Positions 17,593-26,535 of a stretch of DNA of 64,000 nucleotides are shown one piece after another. The stretch comes from an uncultured Paracoccaceae bacterium. Lineage in GTDB: Bacteria; Pseudomonadota; Alphaproteobacteria; Rhodobacterales; Rhodobacteraceae. Under the pieces are notes generated by a model. That model had not been told where the DNA came from. It did no database searches and was given only the letters and a program-made list of their open reading frames with translations. Both the position numbers and the translations under genes were made by a program. The first letter of the stretch is position 1. Each line of letters opens with the position of its first letter. The stretch lies in NCBI GenBank assembly GCA_947498415.1, contig CANMKB010000003.1:496001-560000 (forward strand). Reading direction: 5' to 3'.

Positions 17593-17640
17593 GTATAAGG
17601 TCGCTTGCAGCTTGTCGGAGTTGGTTGATAAATTGCCCTT

Positions 17641-18561
17641 ATGAATGTGACCTTGAAACAACTTCGATATTTTCGTGCCTTGGCCGAGCACCGCAACTTT
17701 GGTCGTGCGGCAGAGGCTTGCCATATCAGCCAACCCGCGTTGTCGATCCAGATCAAAGAGCTAGAAGCGCATTTGAACGGGCCTTTGGTAGAACGCCACG
17801 CCCGGGATGTGGTGTTGACACCGTTTGGTCGACAGGCGCTGACCTATGCCGAACGGATCTTGGACGAGATTGAAACATTGCAACGCTCTGCACGTTGGCG
17901 TTCGGGGTTGGCGGGCAAACTGGCGCTTGGGGTCATTCCAACCATTGCACCATATCTGTTGCCAGATGCGCTTGCGACCTTGCGGGCCAGAGATATTTCG
18001 CTGGATGTACAGGTGATGGAAGGCAAAACTGATCGGCTGATCAACATGCTGCATGCGGGTACCTTGGACGCGGCCGTCATGGCATTGCCATCTGGGGTAG
18101 ATGGTCTGACAGAGTTGCCCCTGTTCCAAGATCGCTTTCTTTTGGCTGGTACCCCTGAACGGGTGCAGCATTTAGAAAAAGCGGTGAAAACACTTGAACC
18201 GCTAACGCTGAAAACCCACCAGCTGATGCTGCTAGAGGACGGTCACTGCCTGACCGATCAAGCGCTAGAGGTATGCGGGCGGGGCCGGGGGCATAGCCTG
18301 ATCAATATGGGGGCGTCCAGCTTGCCCACATTGACGCGACTGGTCGCCGCCGGATTTGGGTTTACCTTGATGCCGGAATTGGCCGCCAAGGTCGAGCTTG
18401 CGGCGACACCGGGTATTACATTGCGGCGGTTTCACGGGGAGCAACCGGCGCGGCAAATCGGGCTTGTGCGCAGGCAAGGGTCAGACGAAGACGGCTGGTT
18501 TACAGAACTGGCAGATATGCTGGCAAAGGTTGGCTCCGACATCGTTGCGACCGCCCCGTAA
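17641..18561 (+). CDS. oxyR: OxyR-type LysR peroxide sensor
   Basis: LysR-family activator, 306 residues. The N-terminal HTH is ACHISQPALSIQIKELE. The effector domain carries EDGHCLTDQALEVC with C203 and C212 spaced nine apart, exactly as C199 and C208 of E. coli OxyR, which form the regulatory disulfide on hydrogen peroxide. SLPTLTRLVAAGFGFTLMP is the conserved distal block. Downstream lie a glutaredoxin on the same strand and a convergent peroxiredoxin, so an oxidative-stress locus is well supported. Which genes it controls is inferred. Confidence 0.9.
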   Translation: MNVTLKQLRYFRALAEHRNFGRAAEACHISQPALSIQIKELEAHLNGPLVERHARDVVLTPFGRQALTYAERILDEIETLQRSARWRSGLAGKLALGVIPTIAPYLLPDALATLRARDISLDVQVMEGKTDRLINMLHAGTLDAAVMALPSGVDGLTELPLFQDRFLLAGTPERVQHLEKAVKTLEPLTLKTHQLMLLEDGHCLTDQALEVCGRGRGHSLINMGASSLPTLTRLVAAGFGFTLMPELAAKVELAATPGITLRRFHGEQPARQIGLVRRQGSDEDGWFTELADMLAKVGSDIVATAP

Positions 18562-18659
18562 GGCTTACTGCGGCAAACCCCACGCATTCGTGAATATTGT
18601 AGACTTGTGTGTGTGGCCGAGGCCGCTTTTATGCTGGGCAACAAAAAAGGAAAGATTTG

Positions 18660-18929
18660 ATGCCCAAAGCCGTACTTTATCGCATGGAGCTGCCCAACTA
18701 CACTTGCGGCTACGGAACCGCCGCGCGGGATCTATTGCGCAGCAATGGGTATGAAATTGACGAACATATCCTGCGGTCTCGCAAAGCCACTGACGCCTTT
18801 AAAGACAAACACCATGTCAGCACCACGCCCTTGATTTGGATAGATGGTGAAAAGATTGGTGGATACACCGACCTTAAGAAGCACCTCAAAAGTAAAAAGC
18901 CAAAGAAAAAACTGTTTGGCCGTCGCTGA
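18660..18929 (+). CDS. monothiol glutaredoxin-like protein
   Basis: 89 residues, thioredoxin fold. The active site is C16 in YTCGYGTAARDLL, a CGYG motif with a single cysteine; the cis-proline and substrate loop is STTPLIWIDGEKIGGYTDL, typical of glutaredoxins. A lysine-rich tail (KSKKPKKKLFGRR) is unusual. AAGGAAAG precedes the ATG. It follows oxyR by 98 bases and converges on the peroxiredoxin gene, with a shared terminator. In some bacteria the same two domains are fused as one Prx5-glutaredoxin hybrid, which suggests this protein reduces the neighbouring peroxiredoxin. Confidence 0.85.
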   Translation: MPKAVLYRMELPNYTCGYGTAARDLLRSNGYEIDEHILRSRKATDAFKDKHHVSTTPLIWIDGEKIGGYTDLKKHLKSKKPKKKLFGRR

Positions 18930-18970
18930 CCGAGGTGTTGAACGGTTCATGGGAACCGATACGCCAAGAA

Positions 18971-19004
18971 AAAGGCCCAGAGATCATAGGATCTCTGGGC
19001 CTTT
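18971..19004. terminator. bidirectional terminator between glutaredoxin and peroxiredoxin genes
   Basis: Perfect 14-bp stem AAAGGCCCAGAGAT/ATCTCTGGGCCTTT with a six-base loop, A-run on the left and T-run on the right, serving both convergent genes. Confidence 0.85.
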
Positions 19005-19025
19005 ACATGTCAGACAGAAAAGGGC

Positions 19026-19571
19026 TTATGCCGCTGCTTCTGCTTTTGTTTTCAAATGCTTCAGCAGATTTTCCGGAGAGCTTTCGCCATATGGATCTTC
19101 TGGGTGGTTGTCGTCACGGCCTGGCTCTTCGAACCATGCTTCTACAACACCATCGTTGACGATGGCGGCGTAACGCCAAGAGCGCATGCCAAAGCCCAAG
19201 TTGTCTTTGTCGACCAGCATGCCAACCTTGCGGGTGAACTCGCCCGAACCGTCAGGAATAACACCTACGTTTTTGATGCCCTGTGCTTCGGCCCATTTGT
19301 TCATCACAAAGCTGTCGTTCACAGACATGCAATAGATCGCGTCAACGCCTTGCTCTGCAAAGTCGCCAAACCCTTTTTCAAAGCCTGGCAGCTGGTATGT
19401 GGAGCATGTTGGGGTAAAGGCACCCGGCAGTGAGAACAGGATGACGCGCTTGCCCGCAAAATAATCTGCGGTGGTCATGTCCTGCCAGCGGAATGGGTTG
19501 TCGCCGCCGATGCTTTCGTCGCGAACGCGGGTGCGGAATGTCACGTTAGGAAGCTTTTGTCCTGCAAACAT
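19026..19571 (-). CDS. Prx5-type peroxiredoxin
   Basis: Thiol peroxidase of the Prx5 group, 181 residues. Peroxidatic C56 sits in LPGAFTPTCSTYQLPGF; a second cysteine is C81 in IYCMSVND, the usual Prx5 arrangement. The ATG at 19571 has GAGGA upstream and gives the family length; a TTG 18 bases earlier is less likely. It reduces hydrogen peroxide and alkyl hydroperoxides, probably with glutathione and the neighbouring glutaredoxin. It lies beside oxyR and is likely under its control. Confidence 0.9.
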   Translation of the reverse strand: MFAGQKLPNVTFRTRVRDESIGGDNPFRWQDMTTADYFAGKRVILFSLPGAFTPTCSTYQLPGFEKGFGDFAEQGVDAIYCMSVNDSFVMNKWAEAQGIKNVGVIPDGSGEFTRKVGMLVDKDNLGFGMRSWRYAAIVNDGVVEAWFEEPGRDDNHPEDPYGESSPENLLKHLKTKAEAAA

Positions 19572-19800
19572 GGGAATGTCCTCAATCAAGGTTGCTTTGA
19601 AAAGCGATTTAAAACGATTCTAATCCTCGCGCAACGCAGTTTGCGCAGGTTCCGACCTTCGGTCGCAGGGATGTTTAAGAGATGCTTAGAATTTTGGCAT
19701 AAACGATGCTGACGCATAGCAGCATTGCAACTCTGGCCCTAGCCTGTATCTGTCGCTATGTTACACAAGATTGACGCAAACTGTCGCAAGGAAGCCCCGC

Positions 19801-20751
19801 GTGAGAGACCTGAAGATCCCAGAGCAACGCCACCCGGAAAAAGCACACCGCCCGGATAATGCGCAGCCAAAGAAGCCCAAGTGGATTCGGGTGAAGGCCC
19901 CAACGGGCGAAGGCTATAACGCGACCAAAAAGATCATGCGCGAAAATAAACTCGTGACGGTCTGCGAAGAGGCGGGCTGCCCGAATGCCGGCGAATGCTG
20001 GAGCCAGGGCCACGCGACCATGATGATCATGGGTGATATCTGTACGCGCGGCTGTACCTTCTGCAATATTGCGACAGGACGTCCTGAAAACCTTGATGCA
20101 TTCGAGCCGGGCCGCGTTGCGGATGCGGTGCAAAAGCTGGGGCTGAACCATGTTGTCATCACCTCTGTGGATCGGGATGATTTGAAAGACGGCGGTGCCG
20201 AACATTTCGCGCAAACCATTCGCGCGGTGCGCCACCGCTCGCCAAAGACCACCATCGAAATTCTGACACCAGACTTTCTGAAATGTGACGACTCGGTTCT
20301 GGCCACCGTTGTGGCAGCGAAACCAGACGTCTTTAACCACAACTTGGAAACGGTGCCGGGCCTGTATCCAGAAGTGCGCCCGGGTGCGCGGTATTTCCAC
20401 AGTCTGCGTTTGTTGCAACGTGTGAAAGAGCTTGATCCGACGATCTTTACCAAATCCGGCATCATGGTAGGCTTGGGCGAAGAGCGTCAGGCGGTTTTGC
20501 AAGTCATGGATGACGCCCGCGCCGCGGATGTCGATTTCTTGACCATCGGTCAATACCTACAGCCCACACCGAAACACCATGCGGTGGATCGGTTTGTGAC
20601 GCCGGAAGAATTTGAAAGCTTTGAAAAAGCCGCCTTTGGCAAAGGCTTTTTGATGGTTTCAGCCACACCTCTGACCCGCAGCTCGTATCACGCAGGCGAT
20701 GATTTCGCCAAGCTGCGTGAGGCGCGGATGAAAAAGTTGGGGCAGGCGTAA
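19801..20751 (+). CDS. lipA: lipoyl synthase
   Basis: Radical SAM enzyme that inserts two sulfurs into octanoyl groups on lipoyl domains, 316 residues. The auxiliary cluster motif [12 protein letters not shown] and the radical SAM motif CTRGCTFC are intact, as are [13 protein letters not shown] and SGIMVGLGE; the sulfur-donor cluster serine is in LTRSSYHAG. Start: GTG at 19801, which has AAGGA upstream and gives [14 protein letters not shown], rather than the in-frame TTG at 19771. A terminator follows at once. Confidence 0.95.
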   Translation: MRDLKIPEQRHPEKAHRPDNAQPKKPKWIRVKAPTGEGYNATKKIMRENKLVTVCEEAGCPNAGECWSQGHATMMIMGDICTRGCTFCNIATGRPENLDAFEPGRVADAVQKLGLNHVVITSVDRDDLKDGGAEHFAQTIRAVRHRSPKTTIEILTPDFLKCDDSVLATVVAAKPDVFNHNLETVPGLYPEVRPGARYFHSLRLLQRVKELDPTIFTKSGIMVGLGEERQAVLQVMDDARAADVDFLTIGQYLQPTPKHHAVDRFVTPEEFESFEKAAFGKGFLMVSATPLTRSSYHAGDDFAKLREARMKKLGQA

Positions 20752-20769
20752 GATCTGTTCAATACGCAG

Positions 20770-20798
20770 AAAGGCGCGACATGGTTCGCGCCTTTTTT
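20770..20798 (+). terminator. intrinsic terminator after lipA
   Basis: AAAGGCGCGA/TCGCGCCTTT stem (20770-20779 with 20786-20795) followed by TTTTTT. It lies just before the 3' end of the convergent cytochrome gene. Confidence 0.85.
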
Positions 20799-20807
20799 GA
20801 GCCTGCG

Positions 20808-21692
20808 TTACGGTTGCGCGAGCGCCTTAAGATAGGCCGCCACCGCTGCACGGTCTTCGCCGCTGAGACGACCAAAGTTTTCCACCACATGGGTCATAGC
20901 ACCGCCGGCGCTATCAAACTCTGGCGTAAAGCCGGTTTCCAGATAATAAGCGATGTCTTGGGTTGACCATTCCAGTTGATCTGGGGTGATCGCAGGGACT
21001 TTGCCTTCGCCGGGGATAAACCCACCGGCCAGCCAATTGGCCCGATCCAGCCCGCCTAACGGATTGCGCGGGGTGTGGCATTCTCCGCAATGGGCCAAGG
21101 CCTCTGCCAGATAGCGCCCTCGGGTGACTTCGGCGTTGGGGGTGTTTTTCATCACCCATGTTTCATCCGCAAACAGCCATTTCCATCCGCCCAGACTGCG
21201 ACGGATGTTAAACGGAAAGCCTACCTCATGTGCCACACGTGGGGCGTCAGAGGCGGGGAGCGTTTCCATAAAGGCTTTTAGATCAACGACATCCTGAGCT
21301 TCCATTTTAGCATAAGCGACATAGGGAAAGGCCGGGAAATAATGCGCCCCATCGGGCGACACGCCCTTTTGCACCGCATTGGCAAATTCAATCACAGTCC
21401 AACCGCCAATCCCATGTGTGGCATCTGGCGAAATATTGGGGGCGATGAACGTGCCGAAATCAGAGGCAAAGCGCTGACCGCCCGACAGGATCGGACGGTC
21501 AGTTGCATCAGAGTTTGGCGCAGTATGACACGAGGCGCACCCGGCCGCATGAAACACAGGTTCCCCGCGTGCCGCATCGCCGGTCAGCGTTGCGAAATCG
21601 TCAGAATTGACCTTTGTGGGCCAAGTCATGATCCAGAAGGCGATGCCGCCCAAGACGGCAAGCGCCAGCAGCCACCGAAACAATCGCGCCAT
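20808..21692 (-). CDS. membrane-anchored dihaem cytochrome c
   Basis: 294 residues. An uncleaved-looking helix at residues 5-23 anchors the protein, with two class I haem c domains in the periplasm: CASCH at 52-56 and CGECH at 202-206. The distal methionine candidates and the spacing match the cytochrome subunits of PQQ alcohol/gluconate dehydrogenases and related dihaem carriers. GAGG precedes the ATG. It follows a cytochrome c' gene by 15 bases and is probably co-transcribed with it. No dehydrogenase partner is present nearby, so the electron donor is unknown. Confidence 0.87.
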   Translation of the reverse strand: MARLFRWLLALAVLGGIAFWIMTWPTKVNSDDFATLTGDAARGEPVFHAAGCASCHTAPNSDATDRPILSGGQRFASDFGTFIAPNISPDATHGIGGWTVIEFANAVQKGVSPDGAHYFPAFPYVAYAKMEAQDVVDLKAFMETLPASDAPRVAHEVGFPFNIRRSLGGWKWLFADETWVMKNTPNAEVTRGRYLAEALAHCGECHTPRNPLGGLDRANWLAGGFIPGEGKVPAITPDQLEWSTQDIAYYLETGFTPEFDSAGGAMTHVVENFGRLSGEDRAAVAAYLKALAQP

Positions 21693-21707
21693 ACTTCGCC
21701 TCTGTTG

Positions 21708-22175
21708 TTATTTGGTGCGGTAAGCCTTGTGACATGCACCACAAGCTCCACCCAATGGACCCATTGCAGCACGCAAGCCGTCGAGATCTTTGCCCGCTGC
21801 TGCGGCCATATCACCGGCTGCGGTGCTCAGGGCGCCGGCTTTGGTGACAACATCCGGGAAATTCGTCCAGATGTCAGGGCTTGCGCGGTTGTTGCCAAGG
21901 CTGTTGTCTGACCCCTGTGGCCACATGGTCATTGCGTTTAAGCCAGAGACCGCCAGCAAGTTGTCGGCTGCGGCTTGCGCCGTCTCTGCATTGTAATCCA
22001 TGTCACCTTTGGCCATCGCGCCTAGCACACCCAGATTGTGCGCATATAGCTGCATCTGCCCTTGACGTGCCTTGATCGCACCGGCGACGGCCGGATCAAC
22101 ATGTCCATCTGCAAAGGAAAGGCCTGCTCCCATCATTGCGACGGCGGCCGTGGCTAGAAAAAACTTGGTTTTCAT
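21708..22175 (-). CDS. class II cytochrome c (c'/c-556 type)
   Basis: 155 residues. The signal peptide is cleaved near SFADG (about residue 22). The four-helix bundle follows, with the haem-binding CGACH at 145-149 only six residues from the end, the hallmark of class II cytochromes. A methionine near the mature start (QGQMQLYAHNL) would fit a low-spin c-556 with Met ligation. Periplasmic electron carrier or NO-binding protein. It is the first gene of a two-gene unit with the dihaem cytochrome. Confidence 0.9.
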   Translation of the reverse strand: MKTKFFLATAAVAMMGAGLSFADGHVDPAVAGAIKARQGQMQLYAHNLGVLGAMAKGDMDYNAETAQAAADNLLAVSGLNAMTMWPQGSDNSLGNNRASPDIWTNFPDVVTKAGALSTAAGDMAAAAGKDLDGLRAAMGPLGGACGACHKAYRTK

Positions 22176-22267
22176 GGCGAAGCTCCCTGTTCAACGCATT
22201 ATGTAATAGGGACAGTCTAACCATGAATTGCAAAGAAAGGGTCACAATTTCTTGAGATCAGCACGCC

Positions 22268-22804
22268 TTAGGTGAAACGCACTTTGCCAATGAACGGCAG
22301 GTTTCGGTTTCTTTGTGCGTAATCAATGCCATAGCCCACCACAAATTCGTCGGGGATTTCAAAGCCAATCCAGTCGGCACGCACATCCGCCTCGCGTCGC
22401 GAGGGTTTATCCAACAAAGCGATGGTTTTCATTTTCCGGGGAAGCCGGCTTTCCAGCAAGTGTTTGACGTGGGTCAGTGTGTGGCCGGTGTCGACAATGT
22501 CTTCGACCACCAGCACATCGCGGTTTTGGATTTCACCGCGAATATCCTTAAGAATCCGCACTTCACGGCTGCTTTCTGTGGAATTTCCGTAAGACGAGGC
22601 TTCGAGGAAATCGACCTCCACGGGTAGATCAAGCTCGCGCACGAGGTCTGCGATAAACACAAATGACCCACGCAACAGACCCACCACAACCAGTTTGTCG
22701 GTGCCCGAAAACTCTTCCCGAATTTCGCAACAAAGGTCTTCAATCCGCGCTGCAATGGATTTTGCAGAGATCATCTGATCGATTTCATAAGCAGGTTGTG
22801 ACAT
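22268..22804 (-). CDS. hpt: hypoxanthine phosphoribosyltransferase
   Basis: Purine salvage enzyme making IMP or GMP from base and PRPP, 178 residues from the ATG at 22804, which has AGGGGGC upstream. The PRPP-binding motif is [14 protein letters not shown]; the pyrophosphate loop is [11 protein letters not shown]; the flexible-loop and base-contact segment is [17 protein letters not shown]. Standard bacterial length. It is divergent from the COQ10/RatA gene, with 77 bases between. Confidence 0.93.
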   Translation of the reverse strand: MSQPAYEIDQMISAKSIAARIEDLCCEIREEFSGTDKLVVVGLLRGSFVFIADLVRELDLPVEVDFLEASSYGNSTESSREVRILKDIRGEIQNRDVLVVEDIVDTGHTLTHVKHLLESRLPRKMKTIALLDKPSRREADVRADWIGFEIPDEFVVGYGIDYAQRNRNLPFIGKVRFT

Positions 22805-22881
22805 GCCGCCCCCTTGATTTTCCAGCCGTAGCATAGGAAACGAACAGCCAAAGTCTATGTGAAAGTCGAGCAGCTCCTCTT

Positions 22882-23331
22882 ATGCCAAGCCATTCAGAAA
22901 CCCGCGCTTTGCCATATTCCGCACAGCAGATGTACGATCTGGTGGCGGACGTCGCGGAATACCCGAAGTTCCTGCCATGGTGTGCGGCGGCGCGTATCCG
23001 TTCAAAGACCCCAGAGGGGGATGCGGTTTTGATGCTGGCGGATCTGGTGATTTCGTTCAAAGTCTTCCGAGAGCGCTTTGGATCTAAGGTGCTACTGCAC
23101 CCGGCACAGAAATCAATTGATACGGAATACCTGGACGGCCCGTTTAAGTTTCTGAAATCCACATGGAGTTTCAAAGACATAGAGGGCGGCTGTGAAGTGT
23201 CATTCTTTGTCGACTTCGAATTCAAAAACGCGATCCTGCAAGGGATCATCGGGGTTGTGTTCAACGAGGCCATGCACCGGATTGTGAAGGCGTTTGAGAA
23301 TAGGGCAGCGGAACTTTATGGCGGTCGTTAG
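22882..23331 (+). CDS. COQ10/RatA-like START-domain protein
   Basis: 149 residues, polyketide-cyclase/START fold. MYDLVADVAEYPKFLPWC near residues 17-34 is the signature of the coenzyme Q-binding COQ10/RatA group, and the closing helix NEAMHRIVKAFENRAAELYG matches. In mitochondria the homologue carries ubiquinone; the E. coli homologue was named a toxin acting on ribosomes. In alphaproteobacteria a quinone role is the more likely one. No antitoxin-like gene is adjacent. Confidence 0.85.
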   Translation: MPSHSETRALPYSAQQMYDLVADVAEYPKFLPWCAAARIRSKTPEGDAVLMLADLVISFKVFRERFGSKVLLHPAQKSIDTEYLDGPFKFLKSTWSFKDIEGGCEVSFFVDFEFKNAILQGIIGVVFNEAMHRIVKAFENRAAELYGGR

Positions 23332-23412
23332 AGTATATTGAAATGACGCTTGAGTGGACTGTGTAGCCAAAAACCGTCGACGAACGCGGCGATAGCTTCA
23401 TTAAAATCGTAA

Positions 23413-23982
23413 CTATTTACCCCAGGGGCAGAGGGCTTCGACCTGCCGGCGCCCCAACTTATTCAGAGTTTTTATGTTATCTAAGTAAATTGCCTTGGGG
23501 TCCGAAACATGCGTGAGGACTTTGGTCATCTGATCTTGGCGCAGAAGATGTATGGTTGGATATGGGGAGCGATTGGTGAAATGGCTAAGATCGTCCGCAT
23601 CGACACCCTCAAATAGATAATGCGGATGAAATGATGCCAATTGCACTTGCTCTGTCAGGTCTGCTTGTTCCAAAAGCTGCTGAAACCAGTCGAGCAGATC
23701 GAGATAATCACCGAATTCTTCTAAGCCTTGGGTAAACATAAGCAAACTTGTGGCCACGTCATTTTCATTGGCTTCGAGCAGGCGCTGTAGTTCACTCAAA
23801 TAGAACTGCTGCAGTTGTTCATCGGCGGTGGCGTCACATACGGCATAGCGTACTTGATCTCTGGCAATCACGCTTGATGAAAATGGGCAGAGGTTTAACC
23901 CAACCACCATTTCGTCAAGCCAATGGCGTGTGTTCTCAATCACCTCTTGATGAGCATGGGGTAGCGTCTGTGGGTCAAACAT
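23413..23982 (-). CDS. DUF1415 family protein, possibly acquired
   Basis: 189 residues, matching DUF1415 in layout: HAHQEVIENTRHWLDEMVVGLNLCPFS at the start, then FHPHYLFEGVDADD and SPYPTIHLLRQDQM in the second half. Function unknown. The conserved Cys/His residues (NLCPF, FHPHY) suggest metal binding or catalysis. Base composition is visibly lower in G+C than both flanks (40% in 23461-23520), and the family is, to my knowledge, mainly gammaproteobacterial, so transfer is likely. No mobility gene is nearby. Confidence 0.8.
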   Translation of the reverse strand: MFDPQTLPHAHQEVIENTRHWLDEMVVGLNLCPFSSSVIARDQVRYAVCDATADEQLQQFYLSELQRLLEANENDVATSLLMFTQGLEEFGDYLDLLDWFQQLLEQADLTEQVQLASFHPHYLFEGVDADDLSHFTNRSPYPTIHLLRQDQMTKVLTHVSDPKAIYLDNIKTLNKLGRRQVEALCPWGK

Positions 23983-24164
23983 AGTGAGACGACAGATCCT
24001 TTGTTGTTTGACGAACTCTAAACACGTCTTGCCCGTGTTTTAAAGTTATGTGCAAAGGCGACAACCATTGTTTTGAGGCGGATACCTACCGCGAATGCCA
24101 AGCTTCGCCAATGGCAAACGGTTTAACTTTGTCGTTGGTCAAAACCACACTTCAATCTCGCTGA

Positions 24165-24194
24165 CAAAAAAGAGGCGGCCCGAAGACCGCCTCT
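24165..24194 (-). terminator. terminator of amt
   Basis: AGAGGCGG (24171-24178) pairs with CCGCCTCT (24187-24194). The A run at 24165-24170 is a U run on the minus strand. It is 23 bases beyond the amt stop. Confidence 0.85.
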
Positions 24195-24217
24195 CGATAA
24201 TCAGAATCGAACAGATT

Positions 24218-25399
24218 TTAAGAACTTACGTCGTAAGCCCGTTCACCATGCACAGACAGGTCCAGACCGTTGGTCTCGGTTTCCTCATCCACACGCAATG
24301 GGGTGATGGCTTTGACAACATAGATCAGCACCAGGGTCACAACCAAAGTGAACACACCGACGATCGCCAAAGAGCCAAGCTGCGCGGCCCAAGAGCCAAG
24401 GCCAAAGACGGCGATCATGATTGTACCAAAGATACCGCCCACACCGTGCACCGCAAACACGTCCAAAGTGTCGTCGATCTTTAGGACGTTGCGGATCAGG
24501 TTCACCGCTTCTTGGCATAGAATGCCTGCGACCGCACCGATCATCAGCGCCTGCATTGGATCAACAAAGCCAGAGGCCGGTGTGATCGACGCAAGGCCTG
24601 CAATGGTACCAGTGACCAAACCAACCAGTGATGCTTTGCCGTATTTGATCTTTTCCCACAGTGCCCATGTCAGGGATGCTGTTGCCGCAGAAATATGTGT
24701 CACGGTCAGTGCCATTGCTGCGCCGCCGTCTGCCGCCAGCTGAGAGCCGCCGTTAAAGCCAAACCAGCCAACCCAAAGCATCGCAGCACCAATCATCACC
24801 ATCCAAGGTGCATGTGGAGGCGTGGTTGCTTTGCGACGTGGGCCTAGAACAACAGCGATCAACAAGGCTGCGATACCTGCGGTTTCGTGCACCACGATGC
24901 CGCCTGCAAAGTCTTTAACGCCGGTTTCCCCAAAGATGCCGCCATCGGCCAGGAAACCACCGCCCCAGATCCAGTGAACCACCGGTGCATAGCACAGCAA
25001 CATCCACAGGCCAGAGAACAGCAAAACAAAGCCAAAGCCGATGCGTTCCACATAGGCGCCCACGATGAGCGCCGGAGTGATGATGGCAAATGTCATTTGG
25101 AAGGCAAAGAAAAGGATTTCTGGCAGGGTGCCCGACAGCGTGTCTGCTGTGATGCCAGCCAAGAAGAACTTGCCGGTACCGCCCCAATAGCCAGTGCCAC
25201 CTTCGCCGAATGCGATTGAATAGCCAAACAAGAACCAAAGCACGCTCATCACGCAGGCGATGGCGTAGCAATGCATGAAAACGCTAAGCACATTACGTGC
25301 GCGTACGAGGCCGCCGTAGAACAATGCCAAACCTGGCAATGTCATGAAAAGCACAAGTGCTGTGGCGACGATGATCCAGGCGGTGTCCGCTCCGTTCAT
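24218..25399 (-). CDS. amt: ammonium transporter
   Basis: Inner-membrane ammonium channel, 393 residues, eleven hydrophobic segments. Family markers are FFAFQMTFAIITPALI (gate phenylalanines), the DFAGG aspartate, and the two pore histidines in IVVHETAG and VHGVGGI. There is no cleaved signal peptide; the chain starts with GADTAWIIVATALVLFM, so the first helix is intact. No glnK/PII gene is beside it, unlike most amt loci. Control by the NtrBC system encoded at 28.9-31.4 kb is likely but no site was identified. Confidence 0.95.
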   Translation of the reverse strand: MNGADTAWIIVATALVLFMTLPGLALFYGGLVRARNVLSVFMHCYAIACVMSVLWFLFGYSIAFGEGGTGYWGGTGKFFLAGITADTLSGTLPEILFFAFQMTFAIITPALIVGAYVERIGFGFVLLFSGLWMLLCYAPVVHWIWGGGFLADGGIFGETGVKDFAGGIVVHETAGIAALLIAVVLGPRRKATTPPHAPWMVMIGAAMLWVGWFGFNGGSQLAADGGAAMALTVTHISAATASLTWALWEKIKYGKASLVGLVTGTIAGLASITPASGFVDPMQALMIGAVAGILCQEAVNLIRNVLKIDDTLDVFAVHGVGGIFGTIMIAVFGLGSWAAQLGSLAIVGVFTLVVTLVLIYVVKAITPLRVDEETETNGLDLSVHGERAYDVSS

Positions 25400-25555
25400 G
25401 GTCTTTTCCTTTCCCTTTTATCCGCTTGCAGGGGGTCAAAGCGGATGTAGGCTGCAAAACAAAGAAGCAGTTGCGGAAAGTGTGCTTATTTTTGGGGCAA
25501 TATAGTGATTGACTAAATATTAATCTAAATTTGCGTAGGTATGCTTAATTTGTAG

Positions 25556-26044
25556 TCAGTATTCGGAAAGAGCCTTTAGAAGTAGCGATAATGCGTGATT
25601 TCGCGCCGACTCTCGTACATTTTTGCGGCCCAATGCCCCAAATTCAACCGTTTCTGAATTTGTGACTGTTCCATTTGTGATGCCAAAACATACACGACCT
25701 TCGGGTTTGAACTCTGATCCGCCGGGACCAGCGATGCCTGTGATAGACACAGCGATATGTGCATTGCTGTTTTTCTGAGCGCCTCGCGCCATTTCAAGTG
25801 CCACCGCTTCAGATACCGCGCCATGGGCATCAAGCGTTTCAGCCAATACCCCCAGCATGTCGCGCTTGGCGGCATTGGTGTAAGTCACAAAGCCTCGATC
25901 CACTATGGCCGAGGATCCGGGGATGTCAGTTAAGGCGGCCGAAACCATACCGCCCGTGCAGCTTTCAGCTGTGGCCACCATCAGCCCTCTGGCTTTAGCG
26001 GCCTTTAGAATGTCTTGGGCCAAAGCCTCGGCAGTTTGGGTCAC
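25556..26044 (-). CDS. pncC: CinA-family nicotinamide-nucleotide amidohydrolase
   Basis: 162 residues, equal to the stand-alone C-terminal CinA domain, which deamidates NMN to nicotinate mononucleotide. The catalytic serine/threonine segment is VATAESCTGGMVSA near residue 25, and SITGIAGPGG near 103 is the second signature. GTG start at 26044, overlapping the pgpA stop by four bases (GTGA). Last gene of ispDF-pgpA-pncC. Confidence 0.92.
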   Translation of the reverse strand: MTQTAEALAQDILKAAKARGLMVATAESCTGGMVSAALTDIPGSSAIVDRGFVTYTNAAKRDMLGVLAETLDAHGAVSEAVALEMARGAQKNSNAHIAVSITGIAGPGGSEFKPEGRVCFGITNGTVTNSETVEFGALGRKNVRESARNHALSLLLKALSEY

Positions 26045-26535
26045 AAGATCACCACGTGATACAGAAAGGCCAGAAGGCCCGTTGCAACGGCGGCGTAGAC
26101 ACCTGCGATTACATCATCCAGCATGACACCCAACGCATCGCCACGCCGGTCGGCCCAGCCGATCAGGTTAGGCTTGGTGATGTCAAACAGGCGGAAAAAC
26201 GCAAAACCTGCGATCCAGCCTGGATAAAGCGCCAAAGGATCAGCGCCCATGCGCCACGCGCCATAGCTGACCACCCACAGGGCGATCCATTGCCCGGCGA
26301 CCTCATCAATCACCACCTCACTGGGGTCGTGATCTTTGGCGCCGCGAGTCACCACAGCCGTCGCCCACCATCCCAGCGGAAACACCAGCAACGTTGCAAT
26401 CAACAGCAGGGGAAAGCCCCCAATCACATGCAGCACAAATGCCATGACAACGGCCACAGCAGACCCCCAAGTGCCCGGGGCAGGGCGCAGATAGCCCGAT
26501 CCCCCCACAGTTGCGATCATCTGAGCAAGCTTCAT
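26041..26535 (-). CDS. pgpA: phosphatidylglycerophosphatase A
   Basis: Inner-membrane enzyme that removes phosphate from phosphatidylglycerophosphate, 164 residues. [15 protein letters not shown] (about 13-27), the metal-binding [11 protein letters not shown] (about 80-90) and [17 protein letters not shown] with [10 protein letters not shown] are the family signatures. The ATG at 26535 overlaps the ispDF stop (ATGA), and the end overlaps pncC. A frame extends upstream inside ispDF but is not conserved-looking. Confidence 0.93.
   Translation of the reverse strand: MKLAQMIATVGGSGYLRPAPGTWGSAVAVVMAFVLHVIGGFPLLLIATLLVFPLGWWATAVVTRGAKDHDPSEVVIDEVAGQWIALWVVSYGAWRMGADPLALYPGWIAGFAFFRLFDITKPNLIGWADRRGDALGVMLDDVIAGVYAAVATGLLAFLYHVVIL

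Noticed and set aside
24095..24484. 129-codon plus-strand frame opposite the 3' end of amt
   Set aside because: It crosses the amt terminator and reads as Asp/His-rich low-complexity; no start signal.
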